Shown here piece by piece: positions 37,064 through 45,636 of a DNA stretch of 64,000 nucleotides. The stretch is taken from NCBI RefSeq assembly GCF_001984155.1, contig NZ_MTQO01000050.1, positions 372,001 to 436,000 on the forward strand, in the 5' to 3' direction. The position numbers were made by a program, and so were the translations under genes. Below the pieces are notes generated by a model. The model was not told the origin of the DNA and made no database searches. It saw nothing but the letters and a program-made list of their open reading frames with translations. The DNA comes from Actinosynnema sp. ALI-1.44. GTDB taxonomy: Bacteria > Actinomycetota > Actinomycetes > Mycobacteriales > Pseudonocardiaceae. The number at the start of each line of letters is the position of its first letter. The first letter of the stretch is position 1.

Positions 37064-38091
37064 CGTGCGAGGACCTCCGCGTAGTCCGTGACACGCTCGC
37101 GCGCGTCGAGCAGGGCCGTGTGTGCCTTCGCCAGCATGGCCACATCGAAACCGTGAGCACGCCAGTTGTCGAACGAGATACCGAAACCAAGGCGCTCCCA
37201 CAACTCCGCGTTGCGTTTCTCGTGCGCACCGAACGGCTCCAACAGCACGGATGGTGTCGCTGACCAGAGCGAATCCAGCATGGTGCCGCCGCCCGGCTTG
37301 CTCACCGCCGCGAGTGCGGCTCGAGTGAGGTCGTACGAGCCGTGATGCCCCCGGCCGCGGGTGAACGCCACTTCGCCGTCCTTGATCTCGCCGAACGGCG
37401 GGTAGCCGTCGTCCAGCCAGGGGTGCCAGTCCGGGTCGATCATGAAGTGCCGGACCGCGTCGTCTTCCCGCACGTCGCTCGGCTCGTAGGCGATGACGTC
37501 CAGCACGAACCCGTGTGCTCGCAGTTCGGCCGCGCGTTCCCGGTACGTGCCCATTCCCCAGCCACCGCCGTGGACCAGCAGCCGCCGGTCGCGCTCGTGC
37601 CATGTGATGGGTGGGTCGTTGCTGACCGGGATGCTGTACGGCAGCGTTCGGTTCTCCGCGTCGGCCAGCCAGATCGCGCGTGCGTCCGGGGTGGCACCGA
37701 CCTTCCGGAACGACGGCGAGACGACCGAGTCCACGTGGCAGATGTCCACGTCGGCGTGCTCGTAGCGGTCCAGGATGGGCAGCCAGAAGCCGGAGAACAC
37801 CACGAACTTCCGTACGTCACGGGATCGCCATGACGCCAGCGCCGCGTCCTGGGCCTCGGCGGGGATCGCGACGGAGGCGTCGCGTGCCACCCGCTGGCCC
37901 GCCAAAGCCACGCGGAAGTCCCGGTGGAACGCCCATTTCATCTTCGTCGTCGTCGCGAGGGTGTCCTGCGGCAGCAAGCGTTCCAGCACCGAGACGTGGA
38001 CGTCCACGCCGCGCTCACGCAACCGGTCGGCCAGCAGCAGGCCCGGCACGTGCACGCCGAGCGCAACCCCGGAGGTCAGGATCTCGATCAC
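37060..38091 (-). CDS. GT-B-fold glycosyltransferase-like protein (island gene 8)
   Basis: A 343-residue protein with a GT-B (UGT/MurG-like) appearance. The N-terminus is EILTSGVALGVHVPGLLLAD (a glycine-rich Rossmann loop). The C-terminal half carries SKPGGGTMLDSLWSATPSVL followed by EPFGAHEKRNAELWERLGFG, the usual donor-sugar-binding region. It starts at GTG, overlapping the stop of the kinase gene. It may glycosylate the pathway product. The donor and acceptor are not evident, and a non-sugar role is possible. Confidence 0.75.
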   Translation of the reverse strand: MIEILTSGVALGVHVPGLLLADRLRERGVDVHVSVLERLLPQDTLATTTKMKWAFHRDFRVALAGQRVARDASVAIPAEAQDAALASWRSRDVRKFVVFSGFWLPILDRYEHADVDICHVDSVVSPSFRKVGATPDARAIWLADAENRTLPYSIPVSNDPPITWHERDRRLLVHGGGWGMGTYRERAAELRAHGFVLDVIAYEPSDVREDDAVRHFMIDPDWHPWLDDGYPPFGEIKDGEVAFTRGRGHHGSYDLTRAALAAVSKPGGGTMLDSLWSATPSVLLEPFGAHEKRNAELWERLGFGISFDNWRAHGFDVAMLAKAHTALLDARERVTDYAEVLAR

Positions 38092-38993
38092 AGCTTCGCC
38101 GCCGACGCCACCAGGTTCCGGGTGATCAACCTGCGTGTGCCCGCGTCCTCGCTCTGCCGGGGGACGGTCTCGACCAGCATGATCAGGTAGAGGTAGACCT
38201 GGTAGCAGGCAAGGCGGTGCGCCACCGGCTCGGTGAACTCCAGCGGCCCGTATCCGTCGAGGAACGCGGCGTCCGCGCGGATGTCCTTGAACAGGGCGAG
38301 CGAGACCAGTTCGGCGACCGGGTCGCCCCAGAACGCGCGCTCGCCGTCGATCAGGCCGGTGACCCGGTCACCGTCGAGCAGGATGTTGCCGTCCCACAGG
38401 TCGAAGTGGACGAGGACCGGGTGCCCGACGTCGTCGAACGCGGGCGAATCCAGCGCTGCCAGTACCTTCTCGCCCGCGACCGGCAGGTCCACGGCGTACC
38501 GCTCGGCGTCGGCGAGCACGGACGTCACCATCTGGCGGAAGGCCGACCGCCACGAGCCGTGCAGGCCCAGTTGGGGATAGCCGAAGCCGGTGCCGGTGAT
38601 CTTGTGCAGCCTCGCCACGATCTCGCCGAGTTCGCCGCGGAGCTTGGCGCGCTTGTCCTGCTGCGGCTTGTTCGGGTACCACGGCAGGCCGGGGATCTCG
38701 GTCATCAGCAGGAAGTCCCGCTCAGCGTGGATCACCTGCGGCACGGGCAGTCCGGCTGCTTCCCGGTAGAGCAGCGCCTCGGTGGTCATCAGGCCTTGTT
38801 CGTAGGTCAGCGACGGCGAGGCGGGGTCGGGCGCGACCTTGAGGATGTACCCGGTGTCCGCTGTACGCAGGCGATAGGCCGTGTTGTACGTGCCTTCGGT
38901 GAGCTCCTGCCTGGCCAGCACCGCGGCCGGGTCGATGCCGCACGTCGCCAGCACGTCGTCCAGTTCGCCGGAAGACAGCGTCCGTCTGGTCAC
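38088..38993 (-). CDS. APH-family small-molecule kinase (island gene 7)
   Basis: A 301-residue aminoglycoside-phosphotransferase-fold kinase. ATP lysine K52 lies in YILKVAPD, the catalytic loop HFDLWDGN at about residues 196-203, and the metal aspartate in LIDGERAFWGD near 216. I chose GTG 38993, overlapping the upstream stop (GTGA). It could phosphorylate a pathway intermediate or inactivate the product for self-resistance. Relatives include homoserine and choline kinases, so an antibiotic target is not proven. Confidence 0.88.
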   Translation of the reverse strand: MTRRTLSSGELDDVLATCGIDPAAVLARQELTEGTYNTAYRLRTADTGYILKVAPDPASPSLTYEQGLMTTEALLYREAAGLPVPQVIHAERDFLLMTEIPGLPWYPNKPQQDKRAKLRGELGEIVARLHKITGTGFGYPQLGLHGSWRSAFRQMVTSVLADAERYAVDLPVAGEKVLAALDSPAFDDVGHPVLVHFDLWDGNILLDGDRVTGLIDGERAFWGDPVAELVSLALFKDIRADAAFLDGYGPLEFTEPVAHRLACYQVYLYLIMLVETVPRQSEDAGTRRLITRNLVASAAKL

Positions 38994-40153
38994 GAAACCT
39001 CCGAAACTCGATGAACCCGCCACGGCAGGGTGTCGCAGACTGCGAGCGTCCGCTCCTCTGACCAGCCGATCCCGTCGCCGCTGAGGTGGGCGAGGAGTTC
39101 GCCGTCCGCGGTCCGCCTGGCGCGGATGCCCAACGAGCCGGCGCGGCCGATGTCACGGGGCCCGGCGGCGTCCACAACGGACCCGGTCGCGTCACCGAAC
39201 GACAGGTCCTGCGGCCGTGAGTCCGGCAGGTACTCGATGAACGGGCACGCGGCGTCTGTGGGCGGGTCCATCACGTGCTGCTGTGCGCCGAGTACGACGT
39301 CACGGACCGCGGCGACGTAGTCCCCGGTCAATGCGGCGGGCGGTCGTGGCAACGGCATGAAGGCCGGTACCGTGCACGGCCCCGGCATGGCACGCCATTC
39401 CATCCGATTGCGGCGGCTGAGCAACGTGTTGACCAGCACGCTGTCCCCTGGACCGAGGTACGGCAGCATCGCGCACGCGATCCCGGCCACCAGTGACACG
39501 AACACCGTGGACCGGTTCTTGCGGGAGAACCGCTCCAGTTCGGCCACTTCGTCCGCGGTGAGCACGCGTCGCCGCAGGGCGAAGCCCGCTGCCGGGGTCG
39601 GCGATGGCTGGGCGAGTTCGGTGAACGCGACCTTGCGCCACCATGCGTCGGCCGCGGTGCGACCGTCGTCCAGCAGCCGCGCTTGTGCTTCGGTGTACTG
39701 CCAGAACTGAGTCATCGGAGCGGGCAGTGGCCCGCGGTACAAGGCGGCGAGTTCGGCCAGCAGGACCCACAGCGTCACCGGGTCGGCCATCATGTGGTGG
39801 ATGTGCAGGCACAGCAGGTGCCGGTCGGTCTCCACCTCCGCCAGGCGCAGCCGGACCGGGCTCAGCGCCGTGAACTCGACTGGTGCGTGCAGCAGTTCGG
39901 CGGAGGCGTCGACGAGTTCCAGCTCAGCGGGGACTTCCGGCCTGATGACCTGGGCGTCGTCCTCGATCCGCGTACGCAACAAGGCGTTGCGGTCGACCAG
40001 TTGCTGAAACGCCTGCTCAAGTCGTCGTACGTGTAGCGGGCCGCGCACTTCGACGACCGCGTTCATGGTGAACCACGGCCCGGTGGACCAGCCGGGCTCG
40101 TCGGCGTCGAAGCCGAGCGCGAACCGTTGCCAGACAGCCAGCGGCTTCCTCAT
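38990..40153 (-). CDS. Stand-alone condensation-domain-like protein (island gene 6)
   Basis: A 387-residue single C-domain (BAHD/NRPS condensation superfamily). The active site appears as HIHHMMADP with H119-H120 and D124, against the usual HHxxxDG, so the catalytic histidine is kept but the glycine is a proline. The N-terminal FQQLVDRNALLRTRI block is typical of C domains. It would join an acyl or aminoacyl group from the carrier protein to an amine or hydroxyl acceptor. No adenylation or thioesterase domain is attached. ATG 40153 overlaps the Gfo/Idh stop. Confidence 0.85.
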   Translation of the reverse strand: MRKPLAVWQRFALGFDADEPGWSTGPWFTMNAVVEVRGPLHVRRLEQAFQQLVDRNALLRTRIEDDAQVIRPEVPAELELVDASAELLHAPVEFTALSPVRLRLAEVETDRHLLCLHIHHMMADPVTLWVLLAELAALYRGPLPAPMTQFWQYTEAQARLLDDGRTAADAWWRKVAFTELAQPSPTPAAGFALRRRVLTADEVAELERFSRKNRSTVFVSLVAGIACAMLPYLGPGDSVLVNTLLSRRNRMEWRAMPGPCTVPAFMPLPRPPAALTGDYVAAVRDVVLGAQQHVMDPPTDAACPFIEYLPDSRPQDLSFGDATGSVVDAAGPRDIGRAGSLGIRARRTADGELLAHLSGDGIGWSEERTLAVCDTLPWRVHRVSEVS

Positions 40154-41094
40154 CGGACCAGAGCTCCCCTGGCCGTCGCATGGATCCCGGCCAGCAACGC
40201 GATCCGCTCGCCCGGCGAGTCGGGGCTGGTGAACAACTGATCCAGTTGTGCTTCGTAGTAGTCGATCGGCGGGAACGACCGGATCTCGGTTCGCGCCCCT
40301 TTGATCGACAGGTTCAACGGCAGCGCGGCCGTCGTGGGCCGGAACAGGTTGCGCAGCCGTACGGATGCCGTCTCGAAGAAGAACTCGATCTCGGCGGTGT
40401 GCTTCGGCCCGACCGAGCAGTCCAATGTGGCCTCGCGGCCGTCGTCCCACCGCAGGGCGGCGTGGAATGACGTGTCCGTGCCGTTCGGACCGTCGAACGC
40501 CGATTCGCCGCTGCCCGTGGCACCTCGCAGGCCGACTGTGGACTGCACGGCCTGCAACCAGTAGCTCGCGCAGTCGAAGAAGATCCCGCCACCGAGCTCA
40601 GGCCTGGTGCGGTACGTCCCGTCGGCGGGTGTGAGGAACTGGATCCTCGTGTGAACCCGGCGCAGACCGCCGAACTCGCCGGTGTCGATCATCTGCCGGA
40701 CAGCCGCCTGCCACGGGTGACCGGCTGTCGGAATCGCCTCGGCCACCTCGACGCCGTTCGCGGCTTCCTTGATCGCCGCGTATTCGGACATGGTCAGGCA
40801 CAACGGTTTCTCGACGATCACATGCTTGCCTTGGGTCGCCGCGCGGACCGCCCACTCGTGGTGCGCGGAGTTGTGCAGCGATATGTACACCGCGTTGATC
40901 CCGGGATCCCGGACCAGTGAATCGTAGTTGTCGTGGACGCGTTCGATGCCGTTCCTGGCGGCGAATTCCCTGGCACGGGCGGGATCGCTCGCGGCAACGG
41001 CGTGGACGGTGACGTCCGCGCGGTTGCGGGCGGGCGCGATGATCGCGCGTTCGGCGATCCTGGTGGCGCCGATCAGGCCGAGGTCAAGCCGCAT
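40150..41094 (-). CDS. Gfo/Idh/MocA-family NAD(P)-dependent oxidoreductase (island gene 5)
   Basis: A 314-residue enzyme. The Rossmann loop is GLIGATRIAERAII, the active-site lysine is in VIVEKPLCLT, and the C-terminal half carries GGGIFFDCASYWLQA, where the motif's usual histidine is replaced (Tyr/Trp). Family members oxidise sugars, cyclitols or related alcohols. It overlaps the condensation gene by 4 nt and the ATP-grasp gene by 11 nt. The true substrate may be a sugar, a cyclitol or a carrier-bound amino acid. Confidence 0.88.
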   Translation of the reverse strand: MRLDLGLIGATRIAERAIIAPARNRADVTVHAVAASDPARAREFAARNGIERVHDNYDSLVRDPGINAVYISLHNSAHHEWAVRAATQGKHVIVEKPLCLTMSEYAAIKEAANGVEVAEAIPTAGHPWQAAVRQMIDTGEFGGLRRVHTRIQFLTPADGTYRTRPELGGGIFFDCASYWLQAVQSTVGLRGATGSGESAFDGPNGTDTSFHAALRWDDGREATLDCSVGPKHTAEIEFFFETASVRLRNLFRPTTAALPLNLSIKGARTEIRSFPPIDYYEAQLDQLFTSPDSPGERIALLAGIHATARGALVR

Positions 41095-42298
41095 GGACGA
41101 CTCCTCTGATCGTCATGCCCGCCGCCGCGACGGCGTCGAGCACGCGCTGTCTCAACGCATCGGGCTGCTGGGTGAACAGGGCGAAGTAGAACCGGCCGCC
41201 CGGCTCGGTCAACCTGCTGCCGTTGAGGACAAGCACGCCTTCACGTTCGCCGCCGGTGTAGCGCAGCTCGGCCAGGGCCTCGCAGACGGCCGAAATCCCG
41301 CCGCCGGGCGGGATCGTGAGCTCCAGCTGGCAGAGATGAGCCGCGAGGCCCTGCTTGGCGGCGCGTTCGTGCAACACCAGTGACAGCAGACCCAACGACT
41401 GCCTTGCGTTGATCTCCAGCACCGGCACCAGCGTGCCGTCCCACATCAGCATCGAGTCGACGCCGAACGGGCCGTGGTAACCCGCGGCCGCGAGCCTCCC
41501 GGCGACGGTGTCGATGACCCCGTAGTAGCTCCTTTCCCACAGGTAGTCGATGAACTCCGGTGATGGTGGCGACGATCCCATGTGCCGCAGACCCCTGTTG
41601 GTCATCACCTGGATACCGAGGTGCCGCCAGGTTCCGTCGGGGTCGACGACCGCATGTGCCGAGAAGTCCCGCTGCACGTCGTACTTCTGCTGGACGAGCA
41701 GTTCGATCCGCTTGTCCTGCTTGACCAGCGTCCGCTCGATCGCCCGAAGCACCCCCGGGGATTCCACGACAAGGGCCCCGCGCCCGGACACCCCGTACGG
41801 GTCCTTCACGACGGTCGACGGGAACTGGGTGACCGCCGCCGACAACTCGGCCACCGACCGGACGACGACTCCTGTCCCCGGCAGGTCCATCGACCGCGCC
41901 AAGGCGTTCGACCACGTCTTGGAGTTCACCTCGGCGACGACAACGTTGTCAGGCAATGACTCGGTCAGCTGTGTGGTCTCGGCGAGCACGGCGTACGGCT
42001 CAACGGCGAAACCAGCGACCAAGTCGGGGGACACGTGCCGTTCGATCGGTTCGCCCGGCTCGTCGGCGGTCACGTGTTCGAACGTGATCCCGGCTGACTC
42101 CAGACCTTCGCGGACGGACTCGGCCATGGGATACCGGGTGATCAGCCGGTCGGCGGGCGCGCAGAAGCCCGCGAGGAGTTCGTCCATCGCGGCGACCGCG
42201 TCGTCGGCACCGGCACGGGATATCGCCGGGAGCGTGGCCAGATCCGTCGGCCGCCACCACTTCTCCGCGTCGAACGTGCCCAGTCGCGCCGTTCTCAT
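41084..42298 (-). CDS. ATP-grasp ligase (island gene 4)
   Basis: A 404-residue ATP-grasp enzyme. The nucleotide-binding lysine is in VVKDPYGVSGRGALVV near residue 165, and the metal-binding residues are in GPFGVDSMLMWDG and VLEINARQSLGLL. About 150 residues precede the grasp domain. It lies next to a discrete carrier protein, 4-nt overlap, which recalls BtrJ, the butirosin enzyme that loads glutamate onto ACP BtrI. The likely reaction is ATP-driven attachment of an amino or carboxylic acid to the carrier thiol, or formation of an amide. The substrate is unknown. Confidence 0.88.
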   Translation of the reverse strand: MRTARLGTFDAEKWWRPTDLATLPAISRAGADDAVAAMDELLAGFCAPADRLITRYPMAESVREGLESAGITFEHVTADEPGEPIERHVSPDLVAGFAVEPYAVLAETTQLTESLPDNVVVAEVNSKTWSNALARSMDLPGTGVVVRSVAELSAAVTQFPSTVVKDPYGVSGRGALVVESPGVLRAIERTLVKQDKRIELLVQQKYDVQRDFSAHAVVDPDGTWRHLGIQVMTNRGLRHMGSSPPSPEFIDYLWERSYYGVIDTVAGRLAAAGYHGPFGVDSMLMWDGTLVPVLEINARQSLGLLSLVLHERAAKQGLAAHLCQLELTIPPGGGISAVCEALAELRYTGGEREGVLVLNGSRLTEPGGRFYFALFTQQPDALRQRVLDAVAAAGMTIRGVVHAA

Positions 42299-42564
42299 CC
42301 GGCTGCGAGCGCACTGGTCGACGTGACGTACTCGGTGAACTGGCTGACCGAACGCAGGTGGTCGAGCTCCAGCGTCTCGTAGTCGAGGTCGAGGTCGAAC
42401 GCGTCCTCGATGCCGAGCAGGAACGAGATCATCTGCAACGAGTCGAGCCCGTACTCGTCGACCAGGTCGGCGTCCGAGGCGATCTGGCCGGGCTCGATCC
42501 CGGAGCCGAGCACGCCTGCCAGCACGGTCTTGATGGTGAACTCGGTGTCGGACATGGGTTTCAT
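42295..42564 (-). CDS. Discrete acyl/peptidyl carrier protein (island gene 3)
   Basis: An 89-residue, strongly acidic four-helix carrier protein. The phosphopantetheine serine is S42 in DEYGLDSLQMISF. The ATG at 42564 overlaps the stop of the radical SAM gene (ATGA), and a second methionine at 42555 is an alternative. No phosphopantetheinyl transferase is in the island, so activation depends on a genome-wide enzyme. It is the likely scaffold for pathway intermediates. Confidence 0.92.
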   Translation of the reverse strand: MKPMSDTEFTIKTVLAGVLGSGIEPGQIASDADLVDEYGLDSLQMISFLLGIEDAFDLDLDYETLELDHLRSVSQFTEYVTSTSALAAG

Positions 42565-43736
42565 ACTCCGTTCAGGTAGAGCAGGATGCACTTCGAACAG
42601 ACCGGCATCATGCCGTTGGCCGAGAGGATCTCGCGGATCTCGCGGAACTCGGCGCTCTGCCACAGGTCCTCGACCGGGGTGTCGTAGAGGTTGCCCACCA
42701 CGAACTCGGGGAAGAACTTGCACGAGCTCACCGCACCGTCCGCGTGCACCTCCATCCGGTTGGACACCGCGAGGCACTTGTTGCGGTGCTGTGCCGGGCG
42801 GGACGTGCCGCGGATGAAGTCCTCGACCTCGTCGGCCGCCAGCTGCGGCTGGTAGCGCACCCGGACCCGCCACGGCCGGGAAGCCAGCCGTGCCATGGAT
42901 TCCCGCAGTACCGGGATCTGCTCCTCCGGCAGCCGGTAGGTGTACGAGTGCCAGGTGGGCTGTTTGGTCTTGGTGTCCGGGGCCAACCAGGCGAAGGACT
43001 CCTGGTACACCTTGTCCATCGCCTGCGCCACTTCCGGGCTGATGAACCACGGGAACTGGAAGTACACCGTGTTGACGCCGAGCTCCTCGGCCCACTCCAT
43101 GAACTCGTACATCGTGTACACGGTCACGTGCGACACCATGCAGGACAGCGAGATCTCGCCGTCGAACTCCCCGTTCCGCTTCAGGTCCAGCATCAGCTGG
43201 ATGTTCTCCATGGTGCGCTTGAAGGTGCCCTTGCCGCGCAGCGCCTCGTGGTCCTCACCGAGGCCGTCCAGGCTGATCAGCAGGTTCAGGTTCGCGCCGA
43301 TGCGCAGCAGGTCGTCCAGTTTCCGCTTGAACAGCAACCCGTTCGTGCACATGTTGACCGTGCGCGGGTAGCGCTCAAGAAGTTCGGCGACCTCGTTGAA
43401 CCTGGTGTGCATGAGCGGCTCGCCGCCCCACAGGAACGTTTTGGAACGGACCGGCGCGGTCGTGCGCAGCACCTGCTCGACGACGTCGACGTCCAGTTCC
43501 GTGCGTTGCCGCTGGACGCTGAAGTCGCGGAAGAAGCCCTGCTCGTTCCACTGGTAGCAGTGCGTGCAGCGCAGGTTGCACTTGTAGGTCAGCTGCAGGC
43601 TGACTTCCTGGGGCAGCGGGGCCGCGTACCCCGGGTCCGCCAGCAGGTTCCGGCGCGCCCGCGACCGGATCGCGACGGTGTGCTTGATGTCAGCGAACTC
43701 CTTGGCGGTCAACGTTCGTGTGGTGGTCGGGTGCAT
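42561..43736 (-). CDS. Radical SAM/SPASM enzyme (island gene 2)
   Basis: A 391-residue radical SAM protein. The [4Fe-4S] cysteines C53, C57, C60 are in YKCNLRCTHCY, followed by the SAM-binding WGGEPLMH. The C-terminal region carries extra cysteines (KCLAVSNR, VSSCKFFPEF, PVCSKC) with the SPASM/twitch look, suggesting auxiliary clusters. SPASM enzymes modify peptides or dehydrogenate (for example BtrN). Because a carrier protein overlaps it, the substrate may be carrier-bound; no RiPP precursor peptide is visible nearby. ATG 43736 lies 47 bp inside the MFS gene end. Confidence 0.92.
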   Translation of the reverse strand: MHPTTTRTLTAKEFADIKHTVAIRSRARRNLLADPGYAAPLPQEVSLQLTYKCNLRCTHCYQWNEQGFFRDFSVQRQRTELDVDVVEQVLRTTAPVRSKTFLWGGEPLMHTRFNEVAELLERYPRTVNMCTNGLLFKRKLDDLLRIGANLNLLISLDGLGEDHEALRGKGTFKRTMENIQLMLDLKRNGEFDGEISLSCMVSHVTVYTMYEFMEWAEELGVNTVYFQFPWFISPEVAQAMDKVYQESFAWLAPDTKTKQPTWHSYTYRLPEEQIPVLRESMARLASRPWRVRVRYQPQLAADEVEDFIRGTSRPAQHRNKCLAVSNRMEVHADGAVSSCKFFPEFVVGNLYDTPVEDLWQSAEFREIREILSANGMMPVCSKCILLYLNGV

Positions 43737-44994
43737 TCGATCCTCCTCCTTGCGTTTCGGCCAGTTCGGGCATGGAGCGCAACAGCAGAACGCTGGCGGC
43801 GACGCACGCGCCGCCGACGGCGAGCACGACGGCCAGCCCCGCTGGTGTACCCAGCAGCGACCCCAGCAGGCCTGCGGCGAAACCCGAGGCCAGCGAGCCG
43901 AGCGGGATCGTCGACGACGCCATCGTGCGGGCCGTGGCGTGCACAGTGGACTGTTCGCCCGGCGGGGTGAGCCGCTGGCGGATGCTGGTCGTCAGCACGT
44001 TCCACACCGGCAGCCAGAACGCCGAACAGACCCTGATCACCAGCAGGAGCACGACCGGCGCGACGACGAGCGTCAGCGGCACGGCCAGCCACACCAGGCC
44101 CTCGAACGCACTGGCCAGCAACGCGCTCCGGACGCCGATCCGCGCGGTGATCCGTTGCGTGACGAGTGCGCCGAGCAGCGCGCCGACCGCACCGGCGGCG
44201 AGCAGGAATCCGCCACCCAGGCTGGACAGGCCCAGCACCCGGTAGGCGAAGAGCAGCAGGACCGCGTCCACGATCCCGGTGCCGAAGCCGCGTACGGCCG
44301 TCGCGCAGACCAGTCGACGCAGCAACGGCCGGCTCCACACGAACGACACACCGGCTCGGATCCGCTTGGCCACCGGCGGTGGTGCCGTCAGGCGCGATGG
44401 CAGGTCCTCGACGACCTTGACCCGCGTCCGGCCGAGTGCCGATGCCAGGAACGGCGCCGCGTTCACGGCGATCGCGGTGATCCCGCCGACCAGGCTCGCC
44501 ACCGCGCCCGCGAGCGCCGGACCGACCAGTTTGGACAGACTGTCCGAGCCCTGCAGCCGCGAGTTCGCCGCGAGCAACTGGCCGGGGGACACCAGCGCGG
44601 GCAGGTGGGACTGCCCCGCGATGTCCACGAAAACCGTTGCGATCCCCGCGATGGCGACGACGACCACCATCTGCGTGACGCTCAGCCAACCGGCCGACGC
44701 GGCCACGGGGATGCTGAGGAACGCGACGAACCGGACCAGTTCACCGGCGATCATCACGCCGTGCCGCCGCCGTCCGGCCAGCAGCGCCCCGGCGATCATG
44801 CCGAAGGCCGGGTACGCCAGCCACCCGGCCGCGGACACGAGTCCGACCTGGGAACTCGACGCGTCCAGCACCAGGATCGCGGCGCTCGGCACGGCGAAGC
44901 CGGTCAGCCGGTCGCCGACGAAGCTCATCGTCTGACTGCCCCAGAACCACCGGAACCCGACGGGGAGGCCGGCCGCTGCTGACGTCGGTCGCAT
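43690..44994 (-). CDS. MFS transporter (island gene 1)
   Basis: A 434-residue major facilitator with about 12 membrane segments. It resembles the enterobactin-exporter-like/macrolide-efflux class (MFS_3), with the loop RITARIGVRS between TM segments. ATG 44994 follows AGGGGGACG. It heads the operon and overlaps the radical SAM gene by 47 bp. It probably exports the pathway product and gives self-protection. Confidence 0.9.
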   Translation of the reverse strand: MRPTSAAAGLPVGFRWFWGSQTMSFVGDRLTGFAVPSAAILVLDASSSQVGLVSAAGWLAYPAFGMIAGALLAGRRRHGVMIAGELVRFVAFLSIPVAASAGWLSVTQMVVVVAIAGIATVFVDIAGQSHLPALVSPGQLLAANSRLQGSDSLSKLVGPALAGAVASLVGGITAIAVNAAPFLASALGRTRVKVVEDLPSRLTAPPPVAKRIRAGVSFVWSRPLLRRLVCATAVRGFGTGIVDAVLLLFAYRVLGLSSLGGGFLLAAGAVGALLGALVTQRITARIGVRSALLASAFEGLVWLAVPLTLVVAPVVLLLVIRVCSAFWLPVWNVLTTSIRQRLTPPGEQSTVHATARTMASSTIPLGSLASGFAAGLLGSLLGTPAGLAVVLAVGGACVAASVLLLRSMPELAETQGGGSNAPDHHTNVDRQGVR

Positions 44995-45188
44995 CGTCCC
45001 CCTAGCCTCGGCGCGCGGCGTGACCTGGCGCTGTCGGTGATCATCCAGATGCGGTGCGTTCTGGTCGACACTCAACTGGCGGCAGTTCCTTCAAGCAAGC
45101 AATTAAGTGCGGTGTGATCCACGTTACTTGCGTTGTGCCTGGTCGCCGTGTGGATGGCAACAAATCGCCATGCCGCCCCATCTTGTCG

Positions 45189-45224
45189 ACGAGTAGTGCG
45201 GCTACCTGTTGCATGTCTACTCGT
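45189..45224. promoter_or_regulatory. Inverted repeat, candidate operator of island
   Basis: ACGAGTAG (45189-45196) and CTACTCGT (45217-45224) are perfect reverse complements separated by 20 bp. It lies about 75 bp before the PadR start. PadR or another regulator may bind here; the spacing is wide for a single dimer. Confidence 0.4.
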
Positions 45225-45259
45225 AAAACGGAATCCTTGTCAGATCCGGAGCAAAACGC

Positions 45260-45289
45260 TTGGGCAGTGTGACTTCCAACCCGTAGACT
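45260..45289 (+). promoter_or_regulatory. PadR gene promoter
   Basis: TTGGGC (45260-45265) and TAGACT (45284-45289) are separated by 18 bp and end 8 nt before the ATG. The layout suggests a near-leaderless transcript. Confidence 0.5.
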
Positions 45290-45297
45290 CGCTACGT

Positions 45298-45636
45298 ATG
45301 AAGCCGGACGTGCTGCGTGGACACCTCGACGCGCTGTTGCTCGCCACTCTCGACGGCAGGCGCCTGCACGGATACGCCATCATCGAAGCACTTCAGCTGC
45401 GTAGCGGCGGTGCGCTCGATCTCCCCACGGGCACGGTCTACCCGGCGTTGCGGCGCCTTGAGCGAGCCGGGTACGTCTCAAGCGAGTGGAGCACTGTGTC
45501 GGGCAGGCAACGCCGGACCTACCATCTGACGAAGGCCGGGCAACGCGCGTTGGTCCAGGAGCGGACCGCGTGGCGTGAATTCACGGCCGCCATCGAGGGT
45601 GTGCTCGGGGAGGGGCCATGGCCGGCGCAAGCCTGA
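45298..45636 (+). CDS. PadR-family transcriptional regulator
   Basis: A 112-residue winged-helix regulator. The DNA-binding domain starts HLDALLLATLDGRRLHGYAI and continues with PTGTVYPALRRLERAGYV. It has the short PadR-s2 C-terminal helix. It overlaps the next gene by 19 bp. PadR repressors often respond to drug-like ligands, so it could sense the island's product and control the MFS-led operon and its own pair. Confidence 0.9.
   Translation: MKPDVLRGHLDALLLATLDGRRLHGYAIIEALQLRSGGALDLPTGTVYPALRRLERAGYVSSEWSTVSGRQRRTYHLTKAGQRALVQERTAWREFTAAIEGVLGEGPWPAQA

Larger units (their letters stand above)
44995..45297. other. Divergent intergenic region of the island
   Basis: The 303 bp between the MFS gene (minus) and the PadR gene (plus) looks more AT-rich than its surroundings. 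It contains no gene that I can support. It holds a PadR-gene promoter (TTGGGC at 45260, TAGACT at 45284) and an inverted repeat ACGAGTAG-N20-CTACTCGT. Confidence 0.6.

Noticed and set aside
38088-38993. APH-like protein as a definite aminoglycoside-resistance gene
   Set aside because: The kinase motif is shared by many small-molecule kinases and the metal-site block is unusual, so resistance cannot be assigned.
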